A stretch of DNA of 10,730 nt from JBDSLU01 sp039916225 (GTDB lineage: Bacteria > Acidobacteriota > Vicinamibacteria > Vicinamibacterales > Vicinamibacteraceae). Positions 1 through 7,463 of the stretch are shown here, piece by piece. A program made the position numbers and the translations under genes. Below the pieces are notes generated by a model. The model made no database searches. It was not told the DNA's origin and saw only the letters and a list, made by a program, of their open reading frames with translations. Where the stretch lies: NCBI GenBank assembly GCA_039916225.1, contig JBDSLU010000510.1:1-10730 (forward strand). Reading direction: 5' to 3'. Numbering within the stretch: the stretch's first letter is position 1; every line of letters starts with the position of its first letter.

Positions 1-702
<702 letters not shown>

Positions 703-787
703 GTGGGACCGCCCCACTGGAAGACAACGATGCGGCGCGAGTTCGCGAACGTCCCGGCAGTATGGATGGGCTACCGGCTGCTACGAC

Positions 788-2464
788 TCAACGCACGACC
801 ATTTCCGTGAACGGATAGATCTTCGCCTGCGCGTAGACCAGCAGCCCGACGAGCGCGGCGAGCGCGATGCTGTGCCAGAAGACGGCACGCAGCACGGTGC
901 CGGCATCCGGGCTGTCGGGACGCCCGCCCGTCGCCACCGCGGCGACGACGATGCTCTGCGCGTCGATCATCTTGCCCATGACGCCGCCGGAGCTGTTGGC
1001 GGCGCACATCAGCAGCGGCGAGTAGCCCAGCGCTTCGGCCGACACCTTCTGCAGGTTGCCGAAGAGCACGTTGGACGCGGTGTCGCTGCCGGTCAGCGCG
1101 ACGCCGAGCCAGCCGATGATCGGCGAGAAGAAGGGGAACAGCCCGCCTGTACCGGCCATGGCGAGGCCCATGGTCGTGTCGGTGCCGCCGTAGCGGGTCA
1201 TGAAGCCGAGCGCCATCATCGCCGAGATCGTCAGCAGCGAGACGCGCACCCGCAGCCAGGTCTGCCCGTAGATCTGCAGCGCACGGCGGAAGCCGACGCC
1301 GAGGCTCAGCGCCGAGGCGATGCCGGCGAGCAGCAGCGGCGTGCCGGTGGCGGACAGCAGGTTCAGGTTGAAGATCGTCTTCTCGAGCGTCGGCACCGGC
1401 GCCACCGGCGGCATCTTCTGCACGGCAAGGTGCAGGGCGGGCACGGGAATCTGCGGCGCGAACCAGGCGTTGAGCTGATCCTTGACGGGGTTCATGCCCC
1501 ACACGAACACGAAGCCGGTGAGGAACAGCCACGGCAGCCACGCCTTCCAGGCGGGACCGGTCGTCACGACTTCCCGGTTGCGTGTGTCCGCCAGCTCCTG
1601 GGCCGTCAGGACGCGTGCCGGCGCATCGGGCGTGACGTTGATCATCTCGTTCGCCGGCTTCCAGAACCGCATCAGCAACACGAGCGCGAACATCGCCACG
1701 GCGGCGCTCACGATGTCGACGAGCCACGGGCCGTGGACGTTGCTCATGACGAACTGCATGATCGCGAACGACGCGCCGGCGGTGAGGCAGGCCGGCCAGA
1801 CCTCGAGCATGCGTCGCCAGCCGACCTGCGCCGCGACGAGCCAGCACGGCACGATGAGCGAGAAGAGCGGCAACTGGCGGCCGACCATCGCACTCAGCTG
1901 ATGCAGGTCCAGCCCGGTCAGCGGCGCCATCGTCACCAGCGGAATGCCGAGCGAGCCGAACGCGACCGGCGCGGTGTTGCCGATGAGGGCGAGCTTGGCG
2001 GCTTCGAGCGGCTTGAAGCCGAGGCCGATCAGCAACCCGCCGCTGATGGCCACCGGCGCGCCGAAGCCGGCCGCCCCTTCGATGAAGGCGCCGAAGGCGA
2101 AAGCGATCATCAGCGCCTGAATCCGCCGATCGCGCGAGATGCCGGCAATCTGCCGCTGCAGGACGACGAACTGCCCGGTCTCCACCGACAGCTGGTAGAT
2201 GAAGATCGCGTTGACCACCAGCCAGCCGATGGGCAGCAGCCCGAACGCCGCGCCGTAGCCGGCCGCGGCCACAGCGAGCGGGACGGGCATCCCGTAGACG
2301 GCGACCGCGATGAGGCCGGCGGCCAGCAACGCGACGGCGGCCGCGACGTGCGCGCGGACGTGCCAGAACGCGAGCAGGGCCATCAGCACGGCAACGGGGA
2401 TCGCGGCGACCAGCGCCGAGACGCCGATGCCGCCGAGAGGGGCGTAGACCTGGGACCAAGGCAT
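788..2464 (-). CDS. lldP: L-lactate/glycolate permease, LctP family
   Basis: This 558-residue polytopic inner-membrane protein belongs to the LctP family of proton-coupled lactate and glycolate permeases (E. coli LldP is 551 residues). The N-terminus, with YAPLGGIGVSALVAAIPV, aligns with the start of LldP. Family signatures are GAFIEGAAGFGAPVAI (residues 125-140), GLGFKPLEAAKLALIGNTAP just after it, SPIIGWLGVALTGSDTASN (TGSDTASN at 458-465) and ANSSGGVMGKMIDAQS (from about 489). The protein is hydrophobic throughout, with about a dozen membrane segments, and appears full length. It follows a 2-hydroxy-acid oxidase gene on the same strand, which supports a role in taking up lactate, glycolate or a related small acid. 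The start is ATG 2462-2464. No Shine-Dalgarno is visible, because a copy of the CTCCGTT repeat word occupies the 13 bases before the start codon. The exact substrate cannot be read from the sequence. Confidence 0.95.
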   Translation of the reverse strand: MPWSQVYAPLGGIGVSALVAAIPVAVLMALLAFWHVRAHVAAAVALLAAGLIAVAVYGMPVPLAVAAAGYGAAFGLLPIGWLVVNAIFIYQLSVETGQFVVLQRQIAGISRDRRIQALMIAFAFGAFIEGAAGFGAPVAISGGLLIGLGFKPLEAAKLALIGNTAPVAFGSLGIPLVTMAPLTGLDLHQLSAMVGRQLPLFSLIVPCWLVAAQVGWRRMLEVWPACLTAGASFAIMQFVMSNVHGPWLVDIVSAAVAMFALVLLMRFWKPANEMINVTPDAPARVLTAQELADTRNREVVTTGPAWKAWLPWLFLTGFVFVWGMNPVKDQLNAWFAPQIPVPALHLAVQKMPPVAPVPTLEKTIFNLNLLSATGTPLLLAGIASALSLGVGFRRALQIYGQTWLRVRVSLLTISAMMALGFMTRYGGTDTTMGLAMAGTGGLFPFFSPIIGWLGVALTGSDTASNVLFGNLQKVSAEALGYSPLLMCAANSSGGVMGKMIDAQSIVVAAVATGGRPDSPDAGTVLRAVFWHSIALAALVGLLVYAQAKIYPFTEMVVR

Positions 2465-2470
2465 AAAGGG

Positions 2471-2676
2471 AACGGAGGCTAGTCAGTTGGTGTCGTCAAC
2501 GGAGGTTGCGGAGAGAACGGAGTTCACAGGAGACGCTGAGGAACGGAGGCGAACGGAGACATTGACTTTAGATTGAGTTGGGGCGCCTCGACTTCACGTC
2601 GAACACTCTTTGCTCCGTTCTTCTCCGTTGCTCCGTTCCTCCTGTGAACTCCGTTCCCTCCGTCGTCTCCGTTGAC
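2471..2676. repeat. Large inverted-repeat element made of AACGGAG/CTCCGTT words
   Basis: The gap between the oxidase and permease genes is almost filled by one structured element. AACGGAG occurs five times in its left half (2471, 2498, 2516, 2542, 2552). Its complement CTCCGTT occurs five times in its right half (2613, 2623, 2631, 2649, 2667). The outer arms 2495-2532 and 2639-2676 match as an inverted repeat at 33 of 38 positions, including a perfect 18-bp block GAACGGAGTTCACAGGAG (2515-2532 against 2639-2656). Inner words 2541-2558 can pair with 2623-2638, leaving a loop at about 2559-2622. In RNA this would be a very long hairpin. It could be a dispersed palindromic (REP/MITE-like) element or an attenuator or mRNA-stability structure. 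It encodes no recognisable transposase. Confidence 0.9.
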
Positions 2677-2681
2677 CCCTC

Positions 2682-3893
2682 TCAGGGATTGTCCGGCCAC
2701 AACACGGTGCGGTCGATCCGCGCGACCGTGGTGCGCCCGGTGAGCGCCATGGCCGTCTCGAACTCGCGGCGCAGGATCTCGACGATGTGCTGCACGCCGT
2801 CGCTCCCGTTGACGGCCAGTCCGTGGAGATAGGGACGCCCGACCAGTACGGCGGTGGCGCCGCGGGCCATCGCCTTGAGCACGTCACCGCCCCGCCGGAT
2901 CCCACCGTCCATCAGCACCGGCATCCGTCCGGCGACGCGATCCGCCACCCGCGGCAGCGCGTCGATGGTCGCCGCGACACCGTCGAGCGCGCGCCCGCCG
3001 TGGTTGGACACGATGATGGCGTCGGCGCCGGCCTGGACGGCCTGTTCCGCGTCGTCGGGATGCAGGACGCCTTTCAGAACGATCGGCAGCGTGGTGATCG
3101 ACCGGAACCAGTCCAGGTCCTTCCAGGTCAGCGATCGGGTGCGGCTCGCGCTCGTCTGCGTGATCCCACCCGGGACGGGGTCGGAAATGTTCGGCAACGG
3201 CAAGGCACGCAGGGCGTCAGAAAAACGACTGACCCGGTCGCGGGCGTAGATCACCGGTTGATCCACCGTGATGCAGAGCGCCTTGCAACCGGCGCTCTCC
3301 ACCCGTTGAATCAGGTCCTTGGCGATCTGGCGGTCGCGATTGACGTAGAGCTGAAACCAGAGCGGCTGCGTCGCCGCGGCGGCGACGGCTTCGACGGAGC
3401 AGTTCGAGTTGGTGCTGAGCACCATGATCGCCGACGCCGCGCCGGCGCCGCGGGCGGTGGCCACTTCGCCCTCGGGATGGACGAGCATGTGGGCTGCGGC
3501 CGGCGCGAGGAGGATGGGATGCGGGAGCGCACGGCCGAGGAGCGTGATCGACGTATCGATCGTCTCGACGTCCACCATCACCCGGCTCTCGAGGCGCAGC
3601 CGTTGGAACGCCTCGCGATTCCAGCGCACGGTAAGATCGTCGGCACAGCCTTGGTCGTAGTATTCCCACGCGGGGACGGACACGAGCGTCCTGGCTCGTT
3701 CCTCGTACTGCGGGAGGCTGAACAGGCCGAGGGTGCCGTCCACCGGGGCGGCGCCGGCGGCAGCAGCGGCCGGCCGGGATGCGGTCACGGGAGCCTGGGC
3801 CCGCGCGGTCGCGGTCGCCGCGCCGGCGGCCACGGCAAGCGACGCGAGAGCCCGGCGGCGGGTCACGCGGTGCGATTCTGAGATCCGGGACAA
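2682..3893 (-). CDS. FMN-dependent 2-hydroxy-acid oxidase/dehydrogenase with Tat-like leader
   Basis: This 403-residue member of the lactate dehydrogenase (LldD)/glycolate oxidase/lactate oxidase family oxidises a 2-hydroxy acid to a 2-oxo acid through FMN. Expected active-site residues are present: Y78 in EYYDQG, Y183 in FQLYV, D211 in ITVDQP, K274 in IVLKG, H298 (catalytic base) and R301 in SNHGGRALDG, and the phosphate-binding DGGIRRGGDVLKA followed by GATAVLVGRP. Residues 1-50 precede the domain and contain TRRRALASLAVAAGAA and then an Ala/Pro-rich linker, which looks like a twin-arginine signal; Tat export suits a protein carrying a folded flavin. As drawn, the start is TTG at 3891-3893. 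GTG at 3864-3866 gives MTRRRALASL, a more typical Tat n-region, and may be the real start; neither has a clear Shine-Dalgarno. The substrate (lactate, glycolate or a larger hydroxy acid) is unresolved. It sits upstream of the permease and is divergent from the aldolase operon. Confidence 0.9.
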   Translation of the reverse strand: MSRISESHRVTRRRALASLAVAAGAATATARAQAPVTASRPAAAAAGAAPVDGTLGLFSLPQYEERARTLVSVPAWEYYDQGCADDLTVRWNREAFQRLRLESRVMVDVETIDTSITLLGRALPHPILLAPAAAHMLVHPEGEVATARGAGAASAIMVLSTNSNCSVEAVAAAATQPLWFQLYVNRDRQIAKDLIQRVESAGCKALCITVDQPVIYARDRVSRFSDALRALPLPNISDPVPGGITQTSASRTRSLTWKDLDWFRSITTLPIVLKGVLHPDDAEQAVQAGADAIIVSNHGGRALDGVAATIDALPRVADRVAGRMPVLMDGGIRRGGDVLKAMARGATAVLVGRPYLHGLAVNGSDGVQHIVEILRREFETAMALTGRTTVARIDRTVLWPDNP

Positions 3894-3900
3894 CGGCGAG

Positions 3901-3930
3901 AGAGTATGTCATTCGCCGAGTAGAGGACAA
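3901..3930 (-). promoter_or_regulatory. Weak candidate promoter for the hydroxy-acid oxidase
   Basis: On the minus strand TTGTCC (3925-3930) is followed after 18 bp by TACTCT (3901-3906), a poor but correctly spaced match to a sigma-70 -35/-10 pair. Transcription would begin near 3894. That would make the TTG start nearly leaderless and give the GTG start at 3866 a short leader of about 28 nt. The site overlaps the start of the divergent aldolase gene. It is judged by eye only. Confidence 0.2.
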
Positions 3931-4883
3931 TGACGTCGACCATGCGCCCAACTACACCGACCCTCTCCCAACGGTTCCGGTTCGCGACCAGGCACGGCAT
4001 GACCCCTGCCGTCACGGCAGTCATGTGTGCGGCGGCACTGTGTGCCGCAGCGCCCGTCGCCGCGGAACCGGCTCCCCAAGTCGCGCCGGTGACGGCGCCG
4101 GCCCAGGGCGCGCCGCCGATCAAAGCCGGCTCGCAGACGTTCAACACGGTCATCACCAAGCTGAAGGCCGGCAAGCAGATCTTCAGCAACACCATCGTCG
4201 GGCCCGATCTCGACGCCGCCAGGAAAGCCTGCGAAGGCGTCGACTTCATCTGGATCGAGATGCAGCACAGCACGCTGACCTGGCGTGAAACGCAACAACT
4301 CATCAAGGTCATCGTCGAAGCGGGCAGCATCCCGTTCGTGCGGGTGCCGACCGCGAACGAAGGCGACATCCAGAAAGCCACCGATGCCGGCGCGCTCGGC
4401 ATCATCGTCCCGATGGTCGACTCGGTCGACGAAGCGCGAGACGCGGTGCTGTACTCCAAGTACCCGATCGGGCATCGTGAGAATCCGAACGCCAAGCCCT
4501 GGGGCCATCGCAGCTCCGGGCAGGCCCAGGCGCCCAGCCTGTGGGGTCCCGGCTACGCGGTCAACGCCAACAACAACGTCCTCGTGATGATCCTGATCGA
4601 GAACCCGAAGGGCGTCGGCATCATCGACGACCTCCTCGAAGAGGTGCCGGGCATCGACATCGTCATGGTGGCGAGCAACGACTTCGGCATGCACGGCGGC
4701 GATCGCGACGGCGATGCCAGCTACAACGCGCGCGAGAAACTGGTGCGCGACAGCGTCCTCAAGCACAACGTGGTCCTGGCCGGGCCTTCGAGCTGGCAGA
4801 ATCGGCCTGGCTACCGGCTGTTCCAGGGCAAGGCCAACGCCACCACCACCGGCTACGAAACGGCTCCCCCGCCACCCCGATGA
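3930..4883 (+). CDS. Exported HpcH/HpaI-family aldolase
   Basis: This 317-residue protein belongs to the HpcH/HpaI (citrate-lyase beta-like) superfamily. Its members are metal-dependent class II aldolases that cleave 2-oxo-4-hydroxy acids to pyruvate plus an aldehyde. Likely catalytic positions, by comparison with HpaI, are H113 (IEMQHSTLTW), R138 (PFVRVPT), metal ligand E224 (MILIENPKGV) and metal ligand D251 (VASNDFGMH). LGIIVPMVDSVDEARDAV matches the conserved strand-helix of the family. Unlike cytoplasmic family members, it begins with a basic stretch and a hydrophobic segment (about 25-40) ending PVAA before E46, a convincing Sec signal peptide. The start is uncertain: ATG 3930 gives the longest form, while ATG 3942 and ATG 3999 (MTPAVTAVMCAAAL) would leave a more normal divergent intergenic region. 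AGAGGA at 3922-3927 is too close to 3930 and rather far from 3942 to decide. It overlaps the cytochrome gene by 4 bp. The substrate is unknown. Confidence 0.85.
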   Translation: MTSTMRPTTPTLSQRFRFATRHGMTPAVTAVMCAAALCAAAPVAAEPAPQVAPVTAPAQGAPPIKAGSQTFNTVITKLKAGKQIFSNTIVGPDLDAARKACEGVDFIWIEMQHSTLTWRETQQLIKVIVEAGSIPFVRVPTANEGDIQKATDAGALGIIVPMVDSVDEARDAVLYSKYPIGHRENPNAKPWGHRSSGQAQAPSLWGPGYAVNANNNVLVMILIENPKGVGIIDDLLEEVPGIDIVMVASNDFGMHGGDRDGDASYNAREKLVRDSVLKHNVVLAGPSSWQNRPGYRLFQGKANATTTGYETAPPPPR

Positions 4884-5371
4884 GTGAGTCGAGTGCCGGC
4901 CGGCGTCGCCGCGGCAGTGTCCGGGCAGGGGTGTGTGCCCTCCTCGTCACCGCCCTGACCCTGTCGATCCTGACCGTCGCGGAGCCGGCCCGGCCGGCGG
5001 CGCCTGGGCAGTCTGCCCCGTCGCAGTCCGCGTGGGCGGGCGTGTTCAACAAGGAACAGGTGGAGCGCGGGCGGACCGTCTACAACGCCCAGTGCGCCCG
5101 CTGCCACGGCGAGACGCTCGGCGGCGGCGAGACGTCCCCCGCCCTGGTCGATGACGTGTTCTTCACGTTCTGGGGCGGCAAGACCGTCGGCGACCTGGTC
5201 GAGTACACGCGGACCACGATGCCCTCGGACGGCCCCGGCAAGATCACCCGCAAGCGGTGCATCGACATCGCGGCCTACCTGCTCAGCACCAACGGCTTTC
5301 CGGACGGCGACACGGAGTTGCCCACCGAGCTGGCCGCTCTCAACCAGATCGCCATCACCCGAACCAAATGA
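4880..5371 (+). CDS. Monohaem c-type cytochrome, probable electron acceptor of the PQQ dehydrogenase
   Basis: This 163-residue exported class I-like cytochrome c starts at ATG 4880, whose bases overlap the aldolase stop (ATGA), so translation is probably coupled; no Shine-Dalgarno is present. The leader has a basic n-region (GRRRRGSVRAG) and a hydrophobic stretch at about 17-33, either a cleaved signal or a membrane anchor. The haem motif is CARCH (C72, C75, H76), preceded by VERGRTVYNAQ. M114 in RTTMPSDGPG is the likely axial methionine. The final helix, RCIDIAAYLLSTNGFP, matches the usual C-terminal cytochrome helix. The next gene, again overlapping by 4 bp, is a PQQ dehydrogenase that lacks its own haem domain, so this protein most likely takes electrons from it and passes them to the respiratory chain. 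The partner assignment comes from the context. Confidence 0.93.
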   Translation: MSESSAGRRRRGSVRAGVCALLVTALTLSILTVAEPARPAAPGQSAPSQSAWAGVFNKEQVERGRTVYNAQCARCHGETLGGGETSPALVDDVFFTFWGGKTVGDLVEYTRTTMPSDGPGKITRKRCIDIAAYLLSTNGFPDGDTELPTELAALNQIAITRTK

Positions 5372-7389
5372 GATCCTTCGCCGCCCGTCTGCTCGCCGTG
5401 TCAGCCCTGCTGCTGACGCTTCCTGCCGGCCTCGACGCGCAACAAGGCGCGACGAAAGGCGAATGGCGCTATTACGGCGGCGACGCGGGCAACACCAAAT
5501 ACTCGCCGCTCGACCAGATCGACGCCAAGAACGTCAAGGAGCTCGAGATCGTCTGGCGGTGGAAAGCGGACAACTTCGGCCCCACGCCCGACTACAACTG
5601 GGAAGTCACTCCGCTGATGATCGGCGGCGTCCTGTATTTCACCGCCGGCTCGCGGCGTGACGTCGTCGCCGTCGACGCCGCCACGGGCGAGACGCTCTGG
5701 ATGTACCGCCTCGAGGAAGGCGAACGCGGCGATCGCGCCCCGAGAAAGCAGAATCGCGGGCTTGCCTACTGGACCGACGGCAAAGCCGAGGCGCGGCTCC
5801 TCCTCATCTCGCCGGGCTATCAGCTCGTGGCGCTCGACGCCAAGACGGGCCGCCCCATCACCACCTTCGGCAAGAACGGCATCGTCGAGCTCACCGAAGG
5901 CCTCGACCGCGACGTCGTCAAGCCCGGCCAGATCGGGTCCAGCTCGCCGGCCATCGTCGTCCGCGATGTCGTCGTGGTCGGTGCGGCCATGATCGCGGGC
6001 ACGGCTCCCCCGTCGAAGACCTACGTGCCGGGTTACGTCCGCGGCTTCGACGTCCGCACCGGCACGCAAGTCTGGACCTTCAAGACCATCCCGCGCCCCG
6101 GCGAGGTCGGCCACGAGACCTGGGAAGGCGACTCGTGGGCCTACACCGGCAACACCGCGGCGTGGGCCCCGTTGGCCGCCGACGACGAGCTCGGCTACGT
6201 CTATGTGCCGGTCGAGACGCCGACCGGCGACTTCTACGGCGGCCATCGGCTGGGCGACAACCTGTTCGCCGACAGCCTCGTCTGCCTCGACGCCAGGACG
6301 GGCAAGCGGGTCTGGCACTTCCAGCTCATTCACCACGATATCTGGGACTGGGAACCGTCGTCGCCGCCGATGCTCGCCGACATCACCGTCGGCGGCACCA
6401 AGATCAAGGCCGTCGCTCAGGTCACCAAGCACGCGTTCACGTTCGTCTTCGATCGCGTCACCGGCAAGCCGGTCTGGCCGATCGAGGAGCGGCCGGTGCC
6501 GCAGACCGACGTGCCCGGCGAGCGGACGTCGCCGACGCAGCCCTTCCCCACCAAGCCAAAGCCGTACGATCGCCAAGGCGTCACGATCGACGATCTCATC
6601 GATTTCACCCCCGAGCTGAAGGCGGAAGCGGTCCAGATCTTCAACCAGTACAAGACCTCGACCAATCCGTTCCTGCCGCCCATCGTCCCCGGCACCGACG
6701 GCAAGCTGGCCTCGCTGTGGCTGCCCCATCACACCGGTGGATCGAACTGGCCGGGCGGCGCGCTCGATCCGGAGACGGGCATCATGTACGTCTCGTCGGT
6801 CACCAACCCGGACTCGGTAGCGGTGCAAAAGGGCGAGGCGAAACGGACCGACATGGCGTACGTGGCGACGTTGGGCGCGCATCCGGGCGCTCCGAGCGGC
6901 GCCGTCCAGACCGCCGCGCCACCCGTCGCCGGCGAAAGCGCCGGCCGTCCCAGCTTCGGGCCACGGGGCCTGCCGCTGGTCCGCCCGCCCTGGGGACGAA
7001 TCACGGCGATCGATCTCAACACCGGCGATCACGTGTGGATGATCGCCAACGGCGACGCGCCGGACGTGGTCAAGAACCATCCGGCGCTCAAGGGTCTGAA
7101 CCTCGACTTGTCGAAGGCCGGCAAGCCGGAACGCTCGCCGCTGATGGTGACCAGGACGCTGCTCTTCGGGGCGGACGGCTCGGGCCTCTTCAGCGCCGGA
7201 CCGGGCAGTGGCGGCAAGATGTTCCGCGCCATCGACAAGAAGACCGGCGCGATCATCCACGAGATGGCGCTGCCGGCGAGCACGACCGGCATCCCGATGA
7301 CCTACATGGTCGACGATCGCCAGTACATCGTCGTCGCCGTCGGCGCCCGCGGCGTGCCCGCGGAGCTGATTGCCCTGGCCGTGCCGTAA
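5368..7389 (+). CDS. PQQ-dependent dehydrogenase, soluble glucose-dehydrogenase-like
   Basis: This 673-residue quinoprotein starts at ATG 5368, overlapping the cytochrome stop as ATGA. Residues 1-24 form a signal peptide (MRSFAARLLAVSALLLTL, cleavage near LDA before QQ). The rest is an eight-bladed PQQ propeller. It opens with GGDAGNTKYSPLDQI and repeats the tryptophan-docking pattern: AVDAATGETLW (101), GFDVRTGTQVW (226), CLDARTGKRVW (306), VFDRVTGKPVW (360), AIDLNTGDHVW (547). The segment HHDIWDWEPSSPP (from 322), K354 in VTKHAFTFVFDR, SPTQPFP and the closing GIPMTYMVDDRQYIVVAVG align with E. coli membrane glucose dehydrogenase Gcd, where the first region carries the catalytic aspartate and the lysine binds PQQ. 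It lacks the five N-terminal membrane helices of Gcd and any fused haem domain, so it is probably periplasmic and uses the adjacent cytochrome. An Ala/Pro-rich insertion lies at about 505-540. The substrate (sugar or alcohol) is not determined. Confidence 0.93.
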   Translation: MRSFAARLLAVSALLLTLPAGLDAQQGATKGEWRYYGGDAGNTKYSPLDQIDAKNVKELEIVWRWKADNFGPTPDYNWEVTPLMIGGVLYFTAGSRRDVVAVDAATGETLWMYRLEEGERGDRAPRKQNRGLAYWTDGKAEARLLLISPGYQLVALDAKTGRPITTFGKNGIVELTEGLDRDVVKPGQIGSSSPAIVVRDVVVVGAAMIAGTAPPSKTYVPGYVRGFDVRTGTQVWTFKTIPRPGEVGHETWEGDSWAYTGNTAAWAPLAADDELGYVYVPVETPTGDFYGGHRLGDNLFADSLVCLDARTGKRVWHFQLIHHDIWDWEPSSPPMLADITVGGTKIKAVAQVTKHAFTFVFDRVTGKPVWPIEERPVPQTDVPGERTSPTQPFPTKPKPYDRQGVTIDDLIDFTPELKAEAVQIFNQYKTSTNPFLPPIVPGTDGKLASLWLPHHTGGSNWPGGALDPETGIMYVSSVTNPDSVAVQKGEAKRTDMAYVATLGAHPGAPSGAVQTAAPPVAGESAGRPSFGPRGLPLVRPPWGRITAIDLNTGDHVWMIANGDAPDVVKNHPALKGLNLDLSKAGKPERSPLMVTRTLLFGADGSGLFSAGPGSGGKMFRAIDKKTGAIIHEMALPASTTGIPMTYMVDDRQYIVVAVGARGVPAELIALAVP

Positions 7390-7419
7390 GCGGCATTCAG
7401 TGGCCGCCGTCGTATGGTC

Positions 7420-7451
7420 GGGGCGAGGGAGCGAGTCGCTCCCTGCGCCCC
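7420..7451. terminator. Strong hairpin between convergent genes, probable bidirectional terminator
   Basis: GGGGCG followed by AGGGAGCGA (7420-7434) is complementary to TCGCTCCCT followed by GCGCCCC (7436-7451). This gives about 15 GC-rich base pairs with one bulged base; the loop is effectively GAGTC. It lies between the stop of the PQQ dehydrogenase (7389) and the stop of the convergent oxidase gene (7464), where a shared terminator is expected. There is no T-run on either side, so it is not a textbook intrinsic terminator and may act with Rho or as a 3'-end stabiliser. Confidence 0.6.
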
Positions 7452-7463
7452 TGGGGCCCGGCA

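Noticed and set aside
703..717. Small hairpin GTGGG/CCCAC touching the kinase start codon
   Set aside because: Only five base pairs; a regulatory role cannot be supported without conservation or folding evidence.
741..750. Perfect 10-bp palindrome GTTCGCGAAC upstream of the kinase
   Set aside because: It is short and built from common GC-rich words; chance occurrence is likely and no second copy was noticed to support an operator.
2787..3881. Plus-strand open frame of 364 codons opposite the hydroxy-acid oxidase
   Set aside because: No domain is seen and it is antisense to a gene with all family catalytic residues.
3217..3951. Alternative minus-strand frame with an ATG at 3912 leading into the hydroxy-acid oxidase region, as if a frameshift had removed the true start
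   Set aside because: The oxidase frame itself continues with a sensible Tat-like leader from TTG 3893 or GTG 3866, and the alternative frame has an Arg/Pro-rich product without domains.
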